From positions 1 through 53,522 of the forward strand of contig JAFDEK010000010.1 in assembly GCA_019310385.1 (NCBI GenBank): DNA of 53,522 nt, in the 5' to 3' direction. Position numbers and translations under genes: made by a program. The notes under the pieces were generated by a model. That model had not been told where the DNA came from. It made no database searches and saw only the letters and a program-made list of their open reading frames with translations. Positions 33,952-43,229 of the stretch are shown piece after piece. The first letter of the stretch is position 1; the number at the start of each line of letters is the position of its first letter. Origin of the DNA: Deltaproteobacteria bacterium. GTDB lineage: Bacteria; Myxococcota_A; UBA9160; UBA4427.

Positions 33952-34905
33952 ATGAGCGAGGCAATTCGCGAGGGTGAGGAGCAGCGTTATCCCTTCACTC
34001 CCTTTCCCCGAGGTTGGTTCCGGGTCGCATACTCCGACGAGATCGCGCCGGGACAGGTGAAGGCCCTGCGCTACTTCGGGCGCGACCTGGTCCTCTTCCG
34101 CACCGAGCAGGGCAGGGCGCGGGTCTTCGACGCCTACTGTCCCCATCTGGGCGCTCACCTCGGCGTGGGTGGCGAGGTCGTCGGCGAGGCCATCCGCTGC
34201 CCCTTCCACCACTGGGAGTTCGACAGCGAGGGGCGCTGCCAGACGATCCCCTATGCGAAGCGCATTCCACCCCGGGCCAAGGTGCCGTGCTGGTCGGTGG
34301 TCGAGCGCAACGGCCTCGTCCTCGTCTGGCACGATCGCCAGGGGGGCGCGCCGGACTTCGAGATCCCGGAGCTTTCCGAGCTCGAAGACCGGGATTGGCT
34401 TCCGCCGGACGTCAACTTCTGGAAGGTGAAGGCCAGCTGGCTCGACATGAACGAGAACTGCGTCGACCAGGCCCACTTCAAGTACATCCACGGGACGCTC
34501 TCGATCCCGCCCACGAGCGCACGCGCCGACGGCCACATCCACATTGCGGAATCGCACTTCCGGATGCGGATCCCGGGCGGTGAGGGCGACGCGGAGCTCG
34601 TAACCACCGAGCACGGTCCGGGTTTTCAGGTGGTGCGCATGTCCGGGCTGATCGATTCGCTGCTCATGAATACCGCCACGCCCATCGACGAGGACTACAC
34701 CGACGTCAGCTTCGCCTACACGGTGAAGACCGAAGGCGACACCCAAAAGAGTCACCTCGCCGAGGCCATCATCAAGGACTTGAAGCAGCAGTTCGACCAC
34801 GACAAGCCGATCTGGGAGAACAAGAAGTACTGGACCCGTCCCGCGCTCTGCGAAGGCGACGGGCCCCTGGCGACCTACCGGAAGTGGTACGCCCAGTTCG
34901 TCTGA
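33952..34905 (+). CDS. Rieske non-heme iron oxygenase, KshA-like
   Basis: A 317-residue oxygenase subunit. The Rieske [2Fe-2S] domain has C63-x-H65 in CPHLGAHLG and C83-x2-H86 in CPFHHWEF. The catalytic domain has NENCVDQAHFKYIHG, with His175 and His180 as mononuclear iron ligands and Asp172 bridging the two centres. The compact length and motifs resemble 3-ketosteroid-9-alpha-hydroxylase KshA and cholesterol desaturase-like oxygenases, suggesting a polycyclic or steroid-like substrate. Its reductase is not encoded here. The ATG follows GGCGGAGG. A palindromic operator lies 70 bases upstream. Confidence 0.9.
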   Translation: MSEAIREGEEQRYPFTPFPRGWFRVAYSDEIAPGQVKALRYFGRDLVLFRTEQGRARVFDAYCPHLGAHLGVGGEVVGEAIRCPFHHWEFDSEGRCQTIPYAKRIPPRAKVPCWSVVERNGLVLVWHDRQGGAPDFEIPELSELEDRDWLPPDVNFWKVKASWLDMNENCVDQAHFKYIHGTLSIPPTSARADGHIHIAESHFRMRIPGGEGDAELVTTEHGPGFQVVRMSGLIDSLLMNTATPIDEDYTDVSFAYTVKTEGDTQKSHLAEAIIKDLKQQFDHDKPIWENKKYWTRPALCEGDGPLATYRKWYAQFV

Positions 34906-35046
34906 GGCGCCCCTCTCGTTCGCTGCCCCTTTCTGCCCCAAACCGGTCCCTCGGGAGTCGCTGTTCTCCTTTTCTGCATGGGGAGTCCGTCAGCCGACAC
35001 CCCCTCGCCCTGAATCCTGGTACGGTGTCTCACGGAAGGGGGGGCG

Positions 35047-36432
35047 ATGATGGTGCAGGATCTGAGGGGGTCCGAGGGGCCTTTGCTTGTCGTCAGCAAT
35101 CGTCTGCCCTTCGTCTTTCAACGCGGCGACACGGGACTGACGCGGCGGCCTTCGCCGGGTGGCTTGGTCACGGCCCTGGATCCGGTGCTGCGCAAGCGCG
35201 GCGGCACCTGGCTCGGCTGGCCGGGCGGTGACATCGGCATCGAGGATGCTCTCGAGCTGCGCGGGGATCAATATCGGGTCGCGCCGGTCATCCTCAGCGA
35301 GAGCGAGATTACGCGCTACTACCACGGCTTCTCGAATCGCACCCTGTGGCCCCTCTTCCATTCGCTTCCGGCGCGCACGGGCTTCGACGAGCGCGACTGG
35401 GAGGCCTACCAGCGCGTCAACCTGCGCTTTGCCAACGCGGCCCTCGAGGAGCTCGACGCCGCGAACTGGGTCTGGATCCATGACTATCAGCTCATGCTCG
35501 TGCCGGAGTTCGTGCGCCGGGAGATGAGCGGCGGGCGGCTGGGCTTCTTCCTCCATGTCCCCTTTCCCTGCTACGACATCTACCGTGCGCTGCCCTGGCA
35601 GAGCGAGCTTCTACGGGGCCTGCTCGCCTGTGATCTGGTTGGCTTCCAGGTCGAGAGCTACATGCGCAACTTCATGGAATGCGCCGAGCGGATCCTCGGC
35701 GCGCGGGTGGATCGCGAGTACGGGGTCATCGAATACGCTGGCCACCGCACCCGGGTGGGGAGCTTCCCGATCGGGATCGACCGCGAGTACTTCGAAACCA
35801 GGGCCGAGGCGTCGCCGCCTGCGCGCTCCCCGCGCCGGGAGCGCATCCTCTTCGGTGCGGACCGCCTCGACTACACCAAGGGAATCCCGGAGCGCATCCG
35901 CGCGGTGGAGCGTCTGCTCGACCTCCACCCCGAGTACCGCGAGAAGGTGGTGCTGCTGCAGATTGCCGTTCCGAGCCGTTCCCAAGTCGCCGAGTATCGC
36001 GCCCTCAAGCGCGAGATCGACGAGCTGGTGGGCCGCGTCAACGGCCGCTTCGCGACTCCCAGCTGGTCCCCCATCCGCTACATCTACCAGTCCCTCAGCC
36101 ACGATCGCCTCGCGCGCTTCTACCGCGACGCGGACGTCGCGCTGGTAACGCCCCTGCGCGACGGGATGAACCTGGTCGCCAAGGAGTTCGTCGCCTGCCA
36201 GGTAGGAGACCCCGGCGTGCTGGTGCTCTCGACCCTCGCGGGTGCAGCCGAGAGCATGGAGGAGGCGCTGCTCGTAAACCCCCACGACGTGCAGGGGACC
36301 GCGGACGCGATTCACCGCGCCCTCTGCATGCCTCGAGACGAGCGAGCCGAACGCATGAACTCCCTGCGCGCCCGGGAGCGGAGCAACGACGTCCACGCCT
36401 GGGTGAATGGGTTCCTGGCCAGGCTCGGCTGA
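35047..36432 (+). CDS. otsA: Trehalose-6-phosphate synthase
   Basis: A 461-residue GT20 enzyme. It has [10 protein letters not shown] and [10 protein letters not shown] at the N-terminus (the phosphate-binding side for glucose-6-phosphate), [32 protein letters not shown], and in the C-terminal half [15 protein letters not shown] and [13 protein letters not shown] for the nucleotide sugar. It forms trehalose-6-phosphate from NDP-glucose and glucose-6-phosphate. No OtsB phosphatase domain is fused and no otsB gene is in the window. GGAAGGGGG precedes the ATG pair. It converges with the ROK kinase gene. Confidence 0.95.
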   Translation: MMVQDLRGSEGPLLVVSNRLPFVFQRGDTGLTRRPSPGGLVTALDPVLRKRGGTWLGWPGGDIGIEDALELRGDQYRVAPVILSESEITRYYHGFSNRTLWPLFHSLPARTGFDERDWEAYQRVNLRFANAALEELDAANWVWIHDYQLMLVPEFVRREMSGGRLGFFLHVPFPCYDIYRALPWQSELLRGLLACDLVGFQVESYMRNFMECAERILGARVDREYGVIEYAGHRTRVGSFPIGIDREYFETRAEASPPARSPRRERILFGADRLDYTKGIPERIRAVERLLDLHPEYREKVVLLQIAVPSRSQVAEYRALKREIDELVGRVNGRFATPSWSPIRYIYQSLSHDRLARFYRDADVALVTPLRDGMNLVAKEFVACQVGDPGVLVLSTLAGAAESMEEALLVNPHDVQGTADAIHRALCMPRDERAERMNSLRARERSNDVHAWVNGFLARLG

Positions 36433-36516
36433 CGAGTCAGCCAGCTTTCGCTTCAGGTAGAAGAGGCGCTCGGCCCCCAGCGCCAGCAGCGAGGCTTCCG
36501 CTCGAATGGCGAGCGC

Positions 36517-37416
36517 TCAAGCAAAGCGCCCCGGCAAGTGCGCGGCGCCGATGACTCCGGCGCGATCCTCGAGGCCGCTCAGCAGCAGGGGCACCTCGGA
36601 CAGGATCTGCGCGAAGCCGTGGTCGCGCAGGGTGCGCCGCAGGGCGGGCTCGATGAGGTCGAAGGAGCGGGACACACCGCCCGTGAAGACGAAGGCGTCG
36701 AGGTCGAGTAGATTCTGCATGGTGGTGATGCCGAGGCCCAGAGCCTCGCCCATCCCCTCGAAGACCAGGCGTCCCGCATCTTCGCCGCGGCGGGCGCTCT
36801 CGGCGATCTCGCGGATCTCGTTGGCCTGACCGCCCAGTTCGGCGAAGCGGCGCAACAGCCCCGCGGTCCCCGCGTAGGCCTCCATGCAGCCGTATCTTCC
36901 GCAACCGCACTGCCAGGGATCGGCGCCGGGCTCGATGGCGCCGCGCTCGATGGAGACGTGACCCACCTCGGCCGCGAAGCCATGGGCGCCCCGGTGCGGA
37001 TTCCCGTCGAGCACGAGGCCGCCGCCGATCCCGGTTCCCAGGGTCAACATCATGAAGCTCGGGTGCTCGCGACCGTGGCCGAAGAGCGCCTCTGCCAGGG
37101 CGGCCGCCGTACCGTCGTTCTCGACGACGATGGGGCACCCGAGGCGTTCGCGGAGCTCGCGCGCCATCGCGACTCCCGCAAAGCCGGGAACGTTGGGCAG
37201 GCGCCAGATCTTTCCCGACGAATCCACCTCGCCGGGAATCGCCAGCCCCACCGCTTCCGGTCCAGGGGCGAGGGCGCGCACCTGATCCGCGATGGCGTCG
37301 AGAATCTCTCCGGGCCCTGCGCCGCTCTGGGTCTCGAGGTCGGCGGAGCGCTCGATGACCGCCCCCTCGACCACCGCGACCTTGATCCGTGTTCCGCCGA
37401 AGTCCACTCCAATCAT
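36517..37416 (-). CDS. ROK-family sugar kinase, probable glucokinase
   Basis: A 299-residue ROK protein. It begins MIGVDFGGTRIKVAVVEG (phosphate 1), with ENDGTAAALAEALFG (catalytic Asp), LTLGTGIGGGLVLDG (adenosine/phosphate 2) and the zinc motif with CGCGRYGC preceded by the EVGHVSIE histidine-containing ROK signature. There is no N-terminal helix-turn-helix, so it is a kinase rather than a repressor. It would supply glucose-6-phosphate to OtsA and the PFK, encoded on either side. It is divergent from the PFK gene, 204 bases apart. Confidence 0.9.
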   Translation of the reverse strand: MIGVDFGGTRIKVAVVEGAVIERSADLETQSGAGPGEILDAIADQVRALAPGPEAVGLAIPGEVDSSGKIWRLPNVPGFAGVAMARELRERLGCPIVVENDGTAAALAEALFGHGREHPSFMMLTLGTGIGGGLVLDGNPHRGAHGFAAEVGHVSIERGAIEPGADPWQCGCGRYGCMEAYAGTAGLLRRFAELGGQANEIREIAESARRGEDAGRLVFEGMGEALGLGITTMQNLLDLDAFVFTGGVSRSFDLIEPALRRTLRDHGFAQILSEVPLLLSGLEDRAGVIGAAHLPGRFA

Positions 37417-37573
37417 CGCGGGTAGGAGTATGACGAATGGGCGCGCGGCGCGCTGCCGCTTGACGCGAATCCGGGGATGTGGTGACGTCCCTGCTCTCGA
37501 TCTGGCGCCCGGGTCCGGCCGCATTCCCGAGAGCTGCCTCTCGCAGCGCTCGCAACCGGGGCAGCCGCGACGA

Positions 37574-37620
37574 TCGAGGCAACCGAGGCAACTGAAGCAA
37601 GGGAGGCAGGGGAGGCAAGG
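37574..37620 (+). repeat. 9-bp tandem repeat (NNGAGGCAA) before the PFK start codon
   Basis: Five consecutive nine-base units of the form NN-GAGGCAA (GAGGCAA, GAGGCAA, GAAGCAA, GAGGCAG, GAGGCAA) run directly into the GTG start, whose own GTGGCGA looks like a sixth diverged unit. The units create two GGGAGG ribosome-site-like stretches. A related array is at 42353-42387. Confidence 0.65.
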
Positions 37621-38856
37621 GTGGCGACATTCGGAATTCTCGTCGGAGGAGGACCCGCGCCGGGCATCAACGGCGTGATCGGCGCCGCGACCATCGCGGC
37701 GGAGCGGGCCGGCGCCCGGGTGATCGGCATGCTCGAGGGCTTCCGCTGGTTGATGGAGGGCGACACCAGCCACGTGCGTGAGCTGCGCGCCGAAGAGGTC
37801 TCGACGATTCATCTGCAGGGTGGCTCCATTCTCAAGACCTCCCGGGCGAACCCCACCAAGCAGGCCGGCCACCTCGAGGCCGTGGTGAAGTCGCTGGAGA
37901 GCCTCGGTGTCGATCACCTCATCACCATCGGTGGCGACGACACGGCCTTCTCCTCCCACCGAGTGGCGGAGGCCGCGGAGGGCCGCATCAAGGTGGTCCA
38001 CGTGCCCAAGACCATCGATAACGATCTGCCTCTGCCCGAAGGCACACCGACCTTCGGCTTCGAGACCGCCCGGGCCTGCGGGGCCCAGGTGCTGACCCGG
38101 CTGATGGAGGATGCCCGGACGACCCAGCGCTGGTACATCGCAGTCGTCATGGGACGTCACGCAGGTCACCTGGCCCTGGGCTGCGGCAAGGCCGCGGGTG
38201 CCACCGTGAGCCTCATCGCCGAGGACTTTGCCGAGGGCAGCATTCGCCTCGACTCCGTCGCGCGCATCGTCGAGGGCTCCATCCTGAAGCGGATGGCCGC
38301 CGGTGAGCCCTACGGGCTCGTGGTGCTCGCCGAGGGGCTGGGCGAGCGTTTCGACGAACGCGACCTCGAGGGCATCGGCGACGTGGAGCGCGACGATCAC
38401 GGTCACATTCGCCTGGCCGAGATGCCCGTCGGCAGGGTGGTGCGCGATGCCGTGCGCGACGCCCTGGCCGAGCGCGGCGTCAAGCTGACCATGGTGGTCA
38501 AGGACGTGGGTTACGAGCTGCGCTGCGCGGAGCCGGTGGCCTTCGACATCGACTACACCCGGGATCTGGGCGTGGGCGCCGTGCGCACGCTGCTGGGCGG
38601 CCAGAGCCAGAAGCTCATCACCCGGCAGCAGGGGAGCATCGTGCCGCTCTCCCTCGACGATCTGATGGACCCCGCGACCGGACGCACGCGGGTGCGTATG
38701 GTGGACACCTCCACCGACTCCCACGCCATCGCCCACGAGCTGCAGGTGCGGATCGAGGCGGCGGACCTCGAGGACGAGGGCAGGGCGGCGGCCATCGCCG
38801 AGGCCGGTGGTCTCGCCGTCGACGCGTTGCGGGAGCGCTTCGGCTCCGTCGTCTGA
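37621..38856 (+). CDS. 6-phosphofructokinase, PPi-dependent type by motif
   Basis: A 411-residue phosphofructokinase. The N-terminal GILVGGGPAPGINGVI is the phosphate-donor loop. GGDDT (residues 104-108) and PKTIDND (129-135) carry Asp107 and Lys130 at the two positions that are Gly in ATP-dependent PFKs; this pair is diagnostic for pyrophosphate-dependent enzymes. MGRHAGHLALG contributes substrate binding. The enzyme would run reversibly in glycolysis and gluconeogenesis. Its GTG start follows a 9-bp purine-rich tandem repeat, and the stop codon lies in an 11-bp repeat shared with the downstream gap. It lies between sugar kinase and AsmA-like genes. Confidence 0.92.
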   Translation: MATFGILVGGGPAPGINGVIGAATIAAERAGARVIGMLEGFRWLMEGDTSHVRELRAEEVSTIHLQGGSILKTSRANPTKQAGHLEAVVKSLESLGVDHLITIGGDDTAFSSHRVAEAAEGRIKVVHVPKTIDNDLPLPEGTPTFGFETARACGAQVLTRLMEDARTTQRWYIAVVMGRHAGHLALGCGKAAGATVSLIAEDFAEGSIRLDSVARIVEGSILKRMAAGEPYGLVVLAEGLGERFDERDLEGIGDVERDDHGHIRLAEMPVGRVVRDAVRDALAERGVKLTMVVKDVGYELRCAEPVAFDIDYTRDLGVGAVRTLLGGQSQKLITRQQGSIVPLSLDDLMDPATGRTRVRMVDTSTDSHAIAHELQVRIEAADLEDEGRAAAIAEAGGLAVDALRERFGSVV

Positions 38857-38884
38857 CCTCGATCTGACCTCGATCTGACCTCGG
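38852..38884. repeat. 11-bp tandem repeat (TCTGACCTCGA) x3
   Basis: Three copies of TCTGACCTCGA, the last ending in G, followed by a decayed fourth. The first copy contains the PFK stop codon. It sits between convergent genes; no hairpin is formed. Confidence 0.7.
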
Positions 38885-38902
38885 TCTGGCTGACAGTCGA
38901 GC

Positions 38903-41900
38903 TCACTCGGGCTTGGCGGGCTCCGATTCCGCGGGCTGATCTCGTGTCCCGCCACCTGTGAGGATGCCAACTCCGAGGCGCAGCGCGTCTCCAATGGTCT
39001 CCAGGGTGCCCTGGGTGACGTCACCCACGGTACCGCCGGCGCCACCGAGGGGTTGCCCGGGCAGCCCCGCCCGGGCTGCGTAGTGGATGTCCGGGATCTT
39101 TCCCACGGCTGTGATCTGCACCGGGACGACCATCAGATTTCCGACTCTCGAGACCGCACCGGCCGCCACGCCCCTCCTTTGCATGATCCCTTGCAGCTCG
39201 GGCCCGATCTCCGTCGAGATTCGCGCGTTCACCTCGCCCCGCAGCGTCGCCTGGCCTTCGATGTTGAGGCGAGCCGCGGAGCCGTGCACCCGCATGCGGA
39301 CCAAGTGCGCCACTCCCTCGGCAATGGTCACCTGCGCGTCCAGACCGTCGAAGACCAGACCTTGCAGATTCCGGGTGAAGAGGTCACCCGCCAGAGCGGC
39401 GTTGAACCCCTTGCTGACGATGCGTCCGCTGCTGAGGAGCAGGGTCAGGTCGCCTTCGAAGGTGTCGAGAAGCACGTGGTCACGGGGAGTCTCGGCCGTG
39501 CCGGAGAGGGTGAGGTCGAGCAGGCCCTGCTTGATGCCGATGTCCGGCGCGACCTCTGCCAGGATCGGCCCCAGCTCTACCTGCTTGCCGTGGAGATCGA
39601 TCTCGAGCTGCTCCGCGCCGGAGCTCTCCTGTACGCGTCGCTTCAAGCTACCGCGCAGCGTACCGCCGCTGAGCTTCGCCTCCGCCAGGTCGACCTCGAG
39701 GTCGGCGCCGACGACCTTGAAGTCGAGCTTGGCGTCCGAGAGGTGGACCTCGCCGTAGTGGAGGGATGCAATCTCGCCCCGGGCGTGCAGGTCCAGGGGA
39801 AGGAGGGCGGCACGAGGCTTCGTCGTGGTCGCCGGGGCATTCGCCAGCGTCGCCTCCTGCGCGGGCTCGGACTCTCTTGCGAGCAGGGCCTCGTAGCGTC
39901 GGAGCTGAAGACTTCGCACCGCGGTCGATACGTGTAGCTGGGGCCGTTCACCCGACTTCAAGACGCCGTCGATGTCCAGGTCATCGCTGCCCGAGATCAG
40001 GTGTGCGGCGAAGCGGGTCTCCTTCCCGGGCACGATGCCGACGCGGCCGTCGACGGTGACGGTGATTGCCTCCTCTTCGGAGCTCGCGGAGTCTGGTCGC
40101 AGGCGCAGCGAGGGGCTCCCCGCCAACTCGATCGTCAGGGGTTCTCCCGCGACTTCGATGGCCAGCTCACCCGCCACGGTCAGGGGCCCCAGGCCGGGAT
40201 CGGATACGCCCGCCAGGGTGAGCCAGGGACGCGCGGCGAGATTCTCGATTTCGAGGCGCAGGGCCGGAACCGAGTCGCTCCCGCCCTCGCGGGTGGGGAT
40301 GACGCCGGTGACCCGGATGTGTCCGGGTCCGGGCTCGCCCCGCGGCTGCAGCTGTAGCTCGACCCGGCGCAGCTGCAGATCGCCGGTCTTCCGCTCGAGC
40401 TTCGCATCGCCGCTGAGCTGCAGGTCCAGCCCCAGGCGGGAGCCGCCGCTGCGCGAAAGAGCGAGCTTCGAGACCTGGAGCGTGGTGGAGATGTCGAGCT
40501 CCGGGCGATCCTCGGCCATGTGAAGCTGCACCTGGGCCTCGACGCCGCCTCCGTCGAGTCGCAGCGCCGACACTTCGGGGGTGAGCTCGAGCTCCCGCAG
40601 GAGGGTGCTGAGGGAGTTGCTTCGCAGATCGATGTCGAGGTCCGTCGTGTCCCTGCTGCCGTCCCAGGTTCCGTGAAGCGCGAGGGAGGCGAGGTCGAGC
40701 TCCCTGCGCTTCACGTCGACCTCGAGCTGCCTCACCAGCAGACGTTCGAAGGTGTCGAGCTGGCCATCGAGGCGCGCGTGCAGCCCGAAGGGCTCGATCT
40801 CACGTCCGAGCAGCTTCTTCGAGAGGCGGACATTCGCGACACGGAGGGTCCCCGACGACTTCAAGTGCTTGCCCATGTCCTCGATGTCGACGGTGAGGGA
40901 CCCGCTCACCAGGCCGCCCGCGAGGGGAAGCTCCGGGTGCTGGCCCAGGATCGCGAGGGCGTGGGGCAGCTCGGCCAGGTCGATTCCATCCGCCGTGGCG
41001 ACGATCTTCGCGTGGCCGGGGAAGAGCAGCTCATCCGCATCGTCGTGGCCCGGGAGTACGAGAGAGACGGGATCGGCCAGATCGACGCGCAGGCGGTCCC
41101 GCCCTCCGCGGTGCAGCTTCGCGTGGAACTTCTGCAGGTCGATGCGGCCGCGATCGGGTTGCCAGTCGCCCGCGAGGGCGGTGTGCAGGCCGATGGCGGG
41201 GAACTCCGAGCCCGGCTCGAGCTGCACGCGCTGCAGCCCCGCCACGTCGAGCTCGAGCTCGACGGTGACCGGGCCGAGCCGCTTGGACTGGATCACGACG
41301 GCTGCGCCGTTGAGGGTCGCACCCGCGAGGCGTTCGCGACCCAGGTAGGTGAGTGGGATGTTGAGCAGCTCGGCGTCGAGGGCGCTCAGGACCACGAGGG
41401 CCCGGAAGACCGGATCCGTGTCCGGCCGGGACAGGTGGACGGTCCCCTCGATGCGGCCGATGGCCCGGTCCTGGTGGGCGGCATCGAGGGCGATGGAGAC
41501 GTCGAGAATGCCGCGTACGGGCGACTTGGCGTCGAGGGAGAGCTTGATGTCCAGGGGCGGCTGCTCGGGGTTGTCGGCAAAGACGAGCCCGATGTCTCCG
41601 CCTCCCTTGGCTTCGATGATCTCGCCGTCCTCGTCCAGGCGGATGCCGACCCCGAGCTCGATCCGGCCCTGGTACCGCCCGAGCTCACCCGGAGCGAGCT
41701 CCGCCCCACTCACGACGTCGAGCTTGACGATTCCCCCCGGCTCGAGACCGCTGAGCGTGATGCGTCCCGGCCCCACGATGGCGCGGGTTCGCTCCGCTTC
41801 GCGGATCTCCACGCGAAAGGAGTCGATCTGCATGCGGTCGATCGCGAAGGGCACCCGCAGGACCGGAATCTCCGGGAGCTGCGGGGGAGCCGCATCGTGC

Positions 41901-42304
41901 GGGAGGGGGGGGACAAGCGGCGCCGACCGGGGCTCGTCGCCGCCGTGTTTCGTGATGCGCACCTCGACGCTGTCGATCTCGAGGTTGCGGGCCCGGAAAG
42001 GCGGGTCCGTGAGCCAGGAGAGGGGAGCGAAGGTCAGGCTTCCCGATCCGAGATCGACTTCGATCTGCAAATCGCCCTTGCGATAGCGGTACTGGAGCCC
42101 GTGGGCTTCGAGTCGGCCGTCCAGGTTGAGCCTCCCCCCGTCGGAGCTGAGCTCCCCGGGCACGAGGAGGTGGAGGATCGGCATGTAGACCCACAAGAAC
42201 GCGCTCTTCGTTCCGTGGAAGACGTAGAGGGCGGCGACCAGCACGATCACTGTGACGAGCGCCGCGAGCAGCCAGCGACGCAGCCGCGACGAAGTGGATC
42301 CCAT
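38903..42304 (-). CDS. AsmA/YhdP-like large envelope protein
   Basis: A 1133-residue protein with one N-terminal membrane anchor (LLAALVTVIVLVAALYVF, about residues 12-30). A very long beta-rich periplasmic region of repeating alternating-hydrophobic strands follows, ending in an AsmA-like C-terminal part (GIKQGLLDLTLSGTAE, LLLSSGRIVSKGFNAAL, GSAARLNIEGQATLRGEVNA). Such proteins (AsmA, TamB, YhdP) form hydrophobic grooves that carry phospholipids to the outer membrane. The C-terminal tail includes Gly/Pro-rich low-complexity segments. No partner gene is obvious. Confidence 0.85.
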   Translation of the reverse strand: MGSTSSRLRRWLLAALVTVIVLVAALYVFHGTKSAFLWVYMPILHLLVPGELSSDGGRLNLDGRLEAHGLQYRYRKGDLQIEVDLGSGSLTFAPLSWLTDPPFRARNLEIDSVEVRITKHGGDEPRSAPLVPPLPHDAAPPQLPEIPVLRVPFAIDRMQIDSFRVEIREAERTRAIVGPGRITLSGLEPGGIVKLDVVSGAELAPGELGRYQGRIELGVGIRLDEDGEIIEAKGGGDIGLVFADNPEQPPLDIKLSLDAKSPVRGILDVSIALDAAHQDRAIGRIEGTVHLSRPDTDPVFRALVVLSALDAELLNIPLTYLGRERLAGATLNGAAVVIQSKRLGPVTVELELDVAGLQRVQLEPGSEFPAIGLHTALAGDWQPDRGRIDLQKFHAKLHRGGRDRLRVDLADPVSLVLPGHDDADELLFPGHAKIVATADGIDLAELPHALAILGQHPELPLAGGLVSGSLTVDIEDMGKHLKSSGTLRVANVRLSKKLLGREIEPFGLHARLDGQLDTFERLLVRQLEVDVKRRELDLASLALHGTWDGSRDTTDLDIDLRSNSLSTLLRELELTPEVSALRLDGGGVEAQVQLHMAEDRPELDISTTLQVSKLALSRSGGSRLGLDLQLSGDAKLERKTGDLQLRRVELQLQPRGEPGPGHIRVTGVIPTREGGSDSVPALRLEIENLAARPWLTLAGVSDPGLGPLTVAGELAIEVAGEPLTIELAGSPSLRLRPDSASSEEEAITVTVDGRVGIVPGKETRFAAHLISGSDDLDIDGVLKSGERPQLHVSTAVRSLQLRRYEALLARESEPAQEATLANAPATTTKPRAALLPLDLHARGEIASLHYGEVHLSDAKLDFKVVGADLEVDLAEAKLSGGTLRGSLKRRVQESSGAEQLEIDLHGKQVELGPILAEVAPDIGIKQGLLDLTLSGTAETPRDHVLLDTFEGDLTLLLSSGRIVSKGFNAALAGDLFTRNLQGLVFDGLDAQVTIAEGVAHLVRMRVHGSAARLNIEGQATLRGEVNARISTEIGPELQGIMQRRGVAAGAVSRVGNLMVVPVQITAVGKIPDIHYAARAGLPGQPLGGAGGTVGDVTQGTLETIGDALRLGVGILTGGGTRDQPAESEPAKPE

Positions 42305-42352
42305 GGCGACATGATCCGCGATCCGCCTGGCATGGGCCAGCGTCGCGGTGGG

Positions 42353-42387
42353 ATTTCCCTTGCTTCAGTGCCTCAATGCCTCAGTCG
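42353..42387 (-). repeat. 8-bp tandem repeat related to the array at 37.6 kb
   Basis: On the minus strand TGAGGCAT-TGAGGCAC-TGAAGCAA-GGG follows, and includes, the stop codon of the SDR gene. The stretch GAGGCA(A)CTGAAGCAAGGGA is the same as in the 37574-37620 array apart from one base insertion. The two arrays share unit sequence but differ in period. Confidence 0.5.
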
Positions 42388-43226
42388 GCCGGCGCCCGGC
42401 GGGTCGCTCGCTGGCCGAGCTCGTGCATGACCCAGCGCAGGGTCCCGGGCGCGAGCCGCTTCAGGTAGTAGAGGACCCAGGATTCCGGCGAGATCGGCGC
42501 CACGACGCGATTCTTCTGCACGGCCTCGAGGATCTTCTGGGCCACCCGCTCGGGTGTGTAGCGGCGGCGCTGGTAGGTGCGCACGATGTCCTCGCGCATC
42601 TTCGCCTGGTCGAGCTTGCCCACCAGGCGGGCGTTGCGGGTAATGGGCGTGTCGATCACACCCGGGCAGGCCGCGGTGACGCCGATGCCGTGGGGCCGGA
42701 GCTCGTCCCAGAGCGCTTCGCTGAGGCCCAGCACGCCGTACTTGGTGGCGTTGTAGGCCGCCAGGTTAGAGCTCGTGCTGTAGCCCGCGGCCGACGAGAC
42801 GTTGATGACGTGTCCTCCGCGGGCGCGCCGCACCATGTTGGGGACGAAGAAGTGGCAGCCGTGGACCACGCCGCGCAGATTGATGCCGACGATCCACTCC
42901 CAGTCCGGGAGCGAGGTGTCGAGAAAGGCCCCCGCGATGGCGACGCCGGCGTTGTTCATCAGGATGTCGACGCTCTCGAGGCGGCCGTGCACCGCGTCGG
43001 CGAAGGCCTCCATCTGCTCGGCGCTGGCCACGTCCACCCGCTGGGTGAAGGCCTCCCGACCCAATGTGCGGATCTCCTCGGCCGTGGAGGCGAGCCCGGC
43101 CTCGTCGATGTCGCAGATCACCAGATCGGCGCCGCGCTGCGCGAGGGCGAGGGCGGTGGCCCGCCCGATCCCGCTGGCCCCGCCCGTCACCAGCGCCGTC
43201 TTCCCCTTCAGTGATGTCACGTTCAC
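42381..43226 (-). CDS. Short-chain dehydrogenase/reductase
   Basis: A 281-residue classical SDR. The TGGASGIG cofactor loop is followed by ICDID, whose Asp at the end of the second strand favours NAD. NNAG is present, with the catalytic Ser in NVSSAAGYS and the YNATK Tyr-Lys pair. ACPGVIDTPI is the usual loop after strand 6. The C-terminal extension (YYLKRLAPGTLRWVMHELG) resembles SDRs acting on lipids or steroids. The substrate is unknown. Its start is 3 bases from the stop of the GT39 gene, which suggests one transcript. Confidence 0.92.
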   Translation of the reverse strand: MNVTSLKGKTALVTGGASGIGRATALALAQRGADLVICDIDEAGLASTAEEIRTLGREAFTQRVDVASAEQMEAFADAVHGRLESVDILMNNAGVAIAGAFLDTSLPDWEWIVGINLRGVVHGCHFFVPNMVRRARGGHVINVSSAAGYSTSSNLAAYNATKYGVLGLSEALWDELRPHGIGVTAACPGVIDTPITRNARLVGKLDQAKMREDIVRTYQRRRYTPERVAQKILEAVQKNRVVAPISPESWVLYYLKRLAPGTLRWVMHELGQRATRRAPAD

Positions 43227-43229
43227 CGC

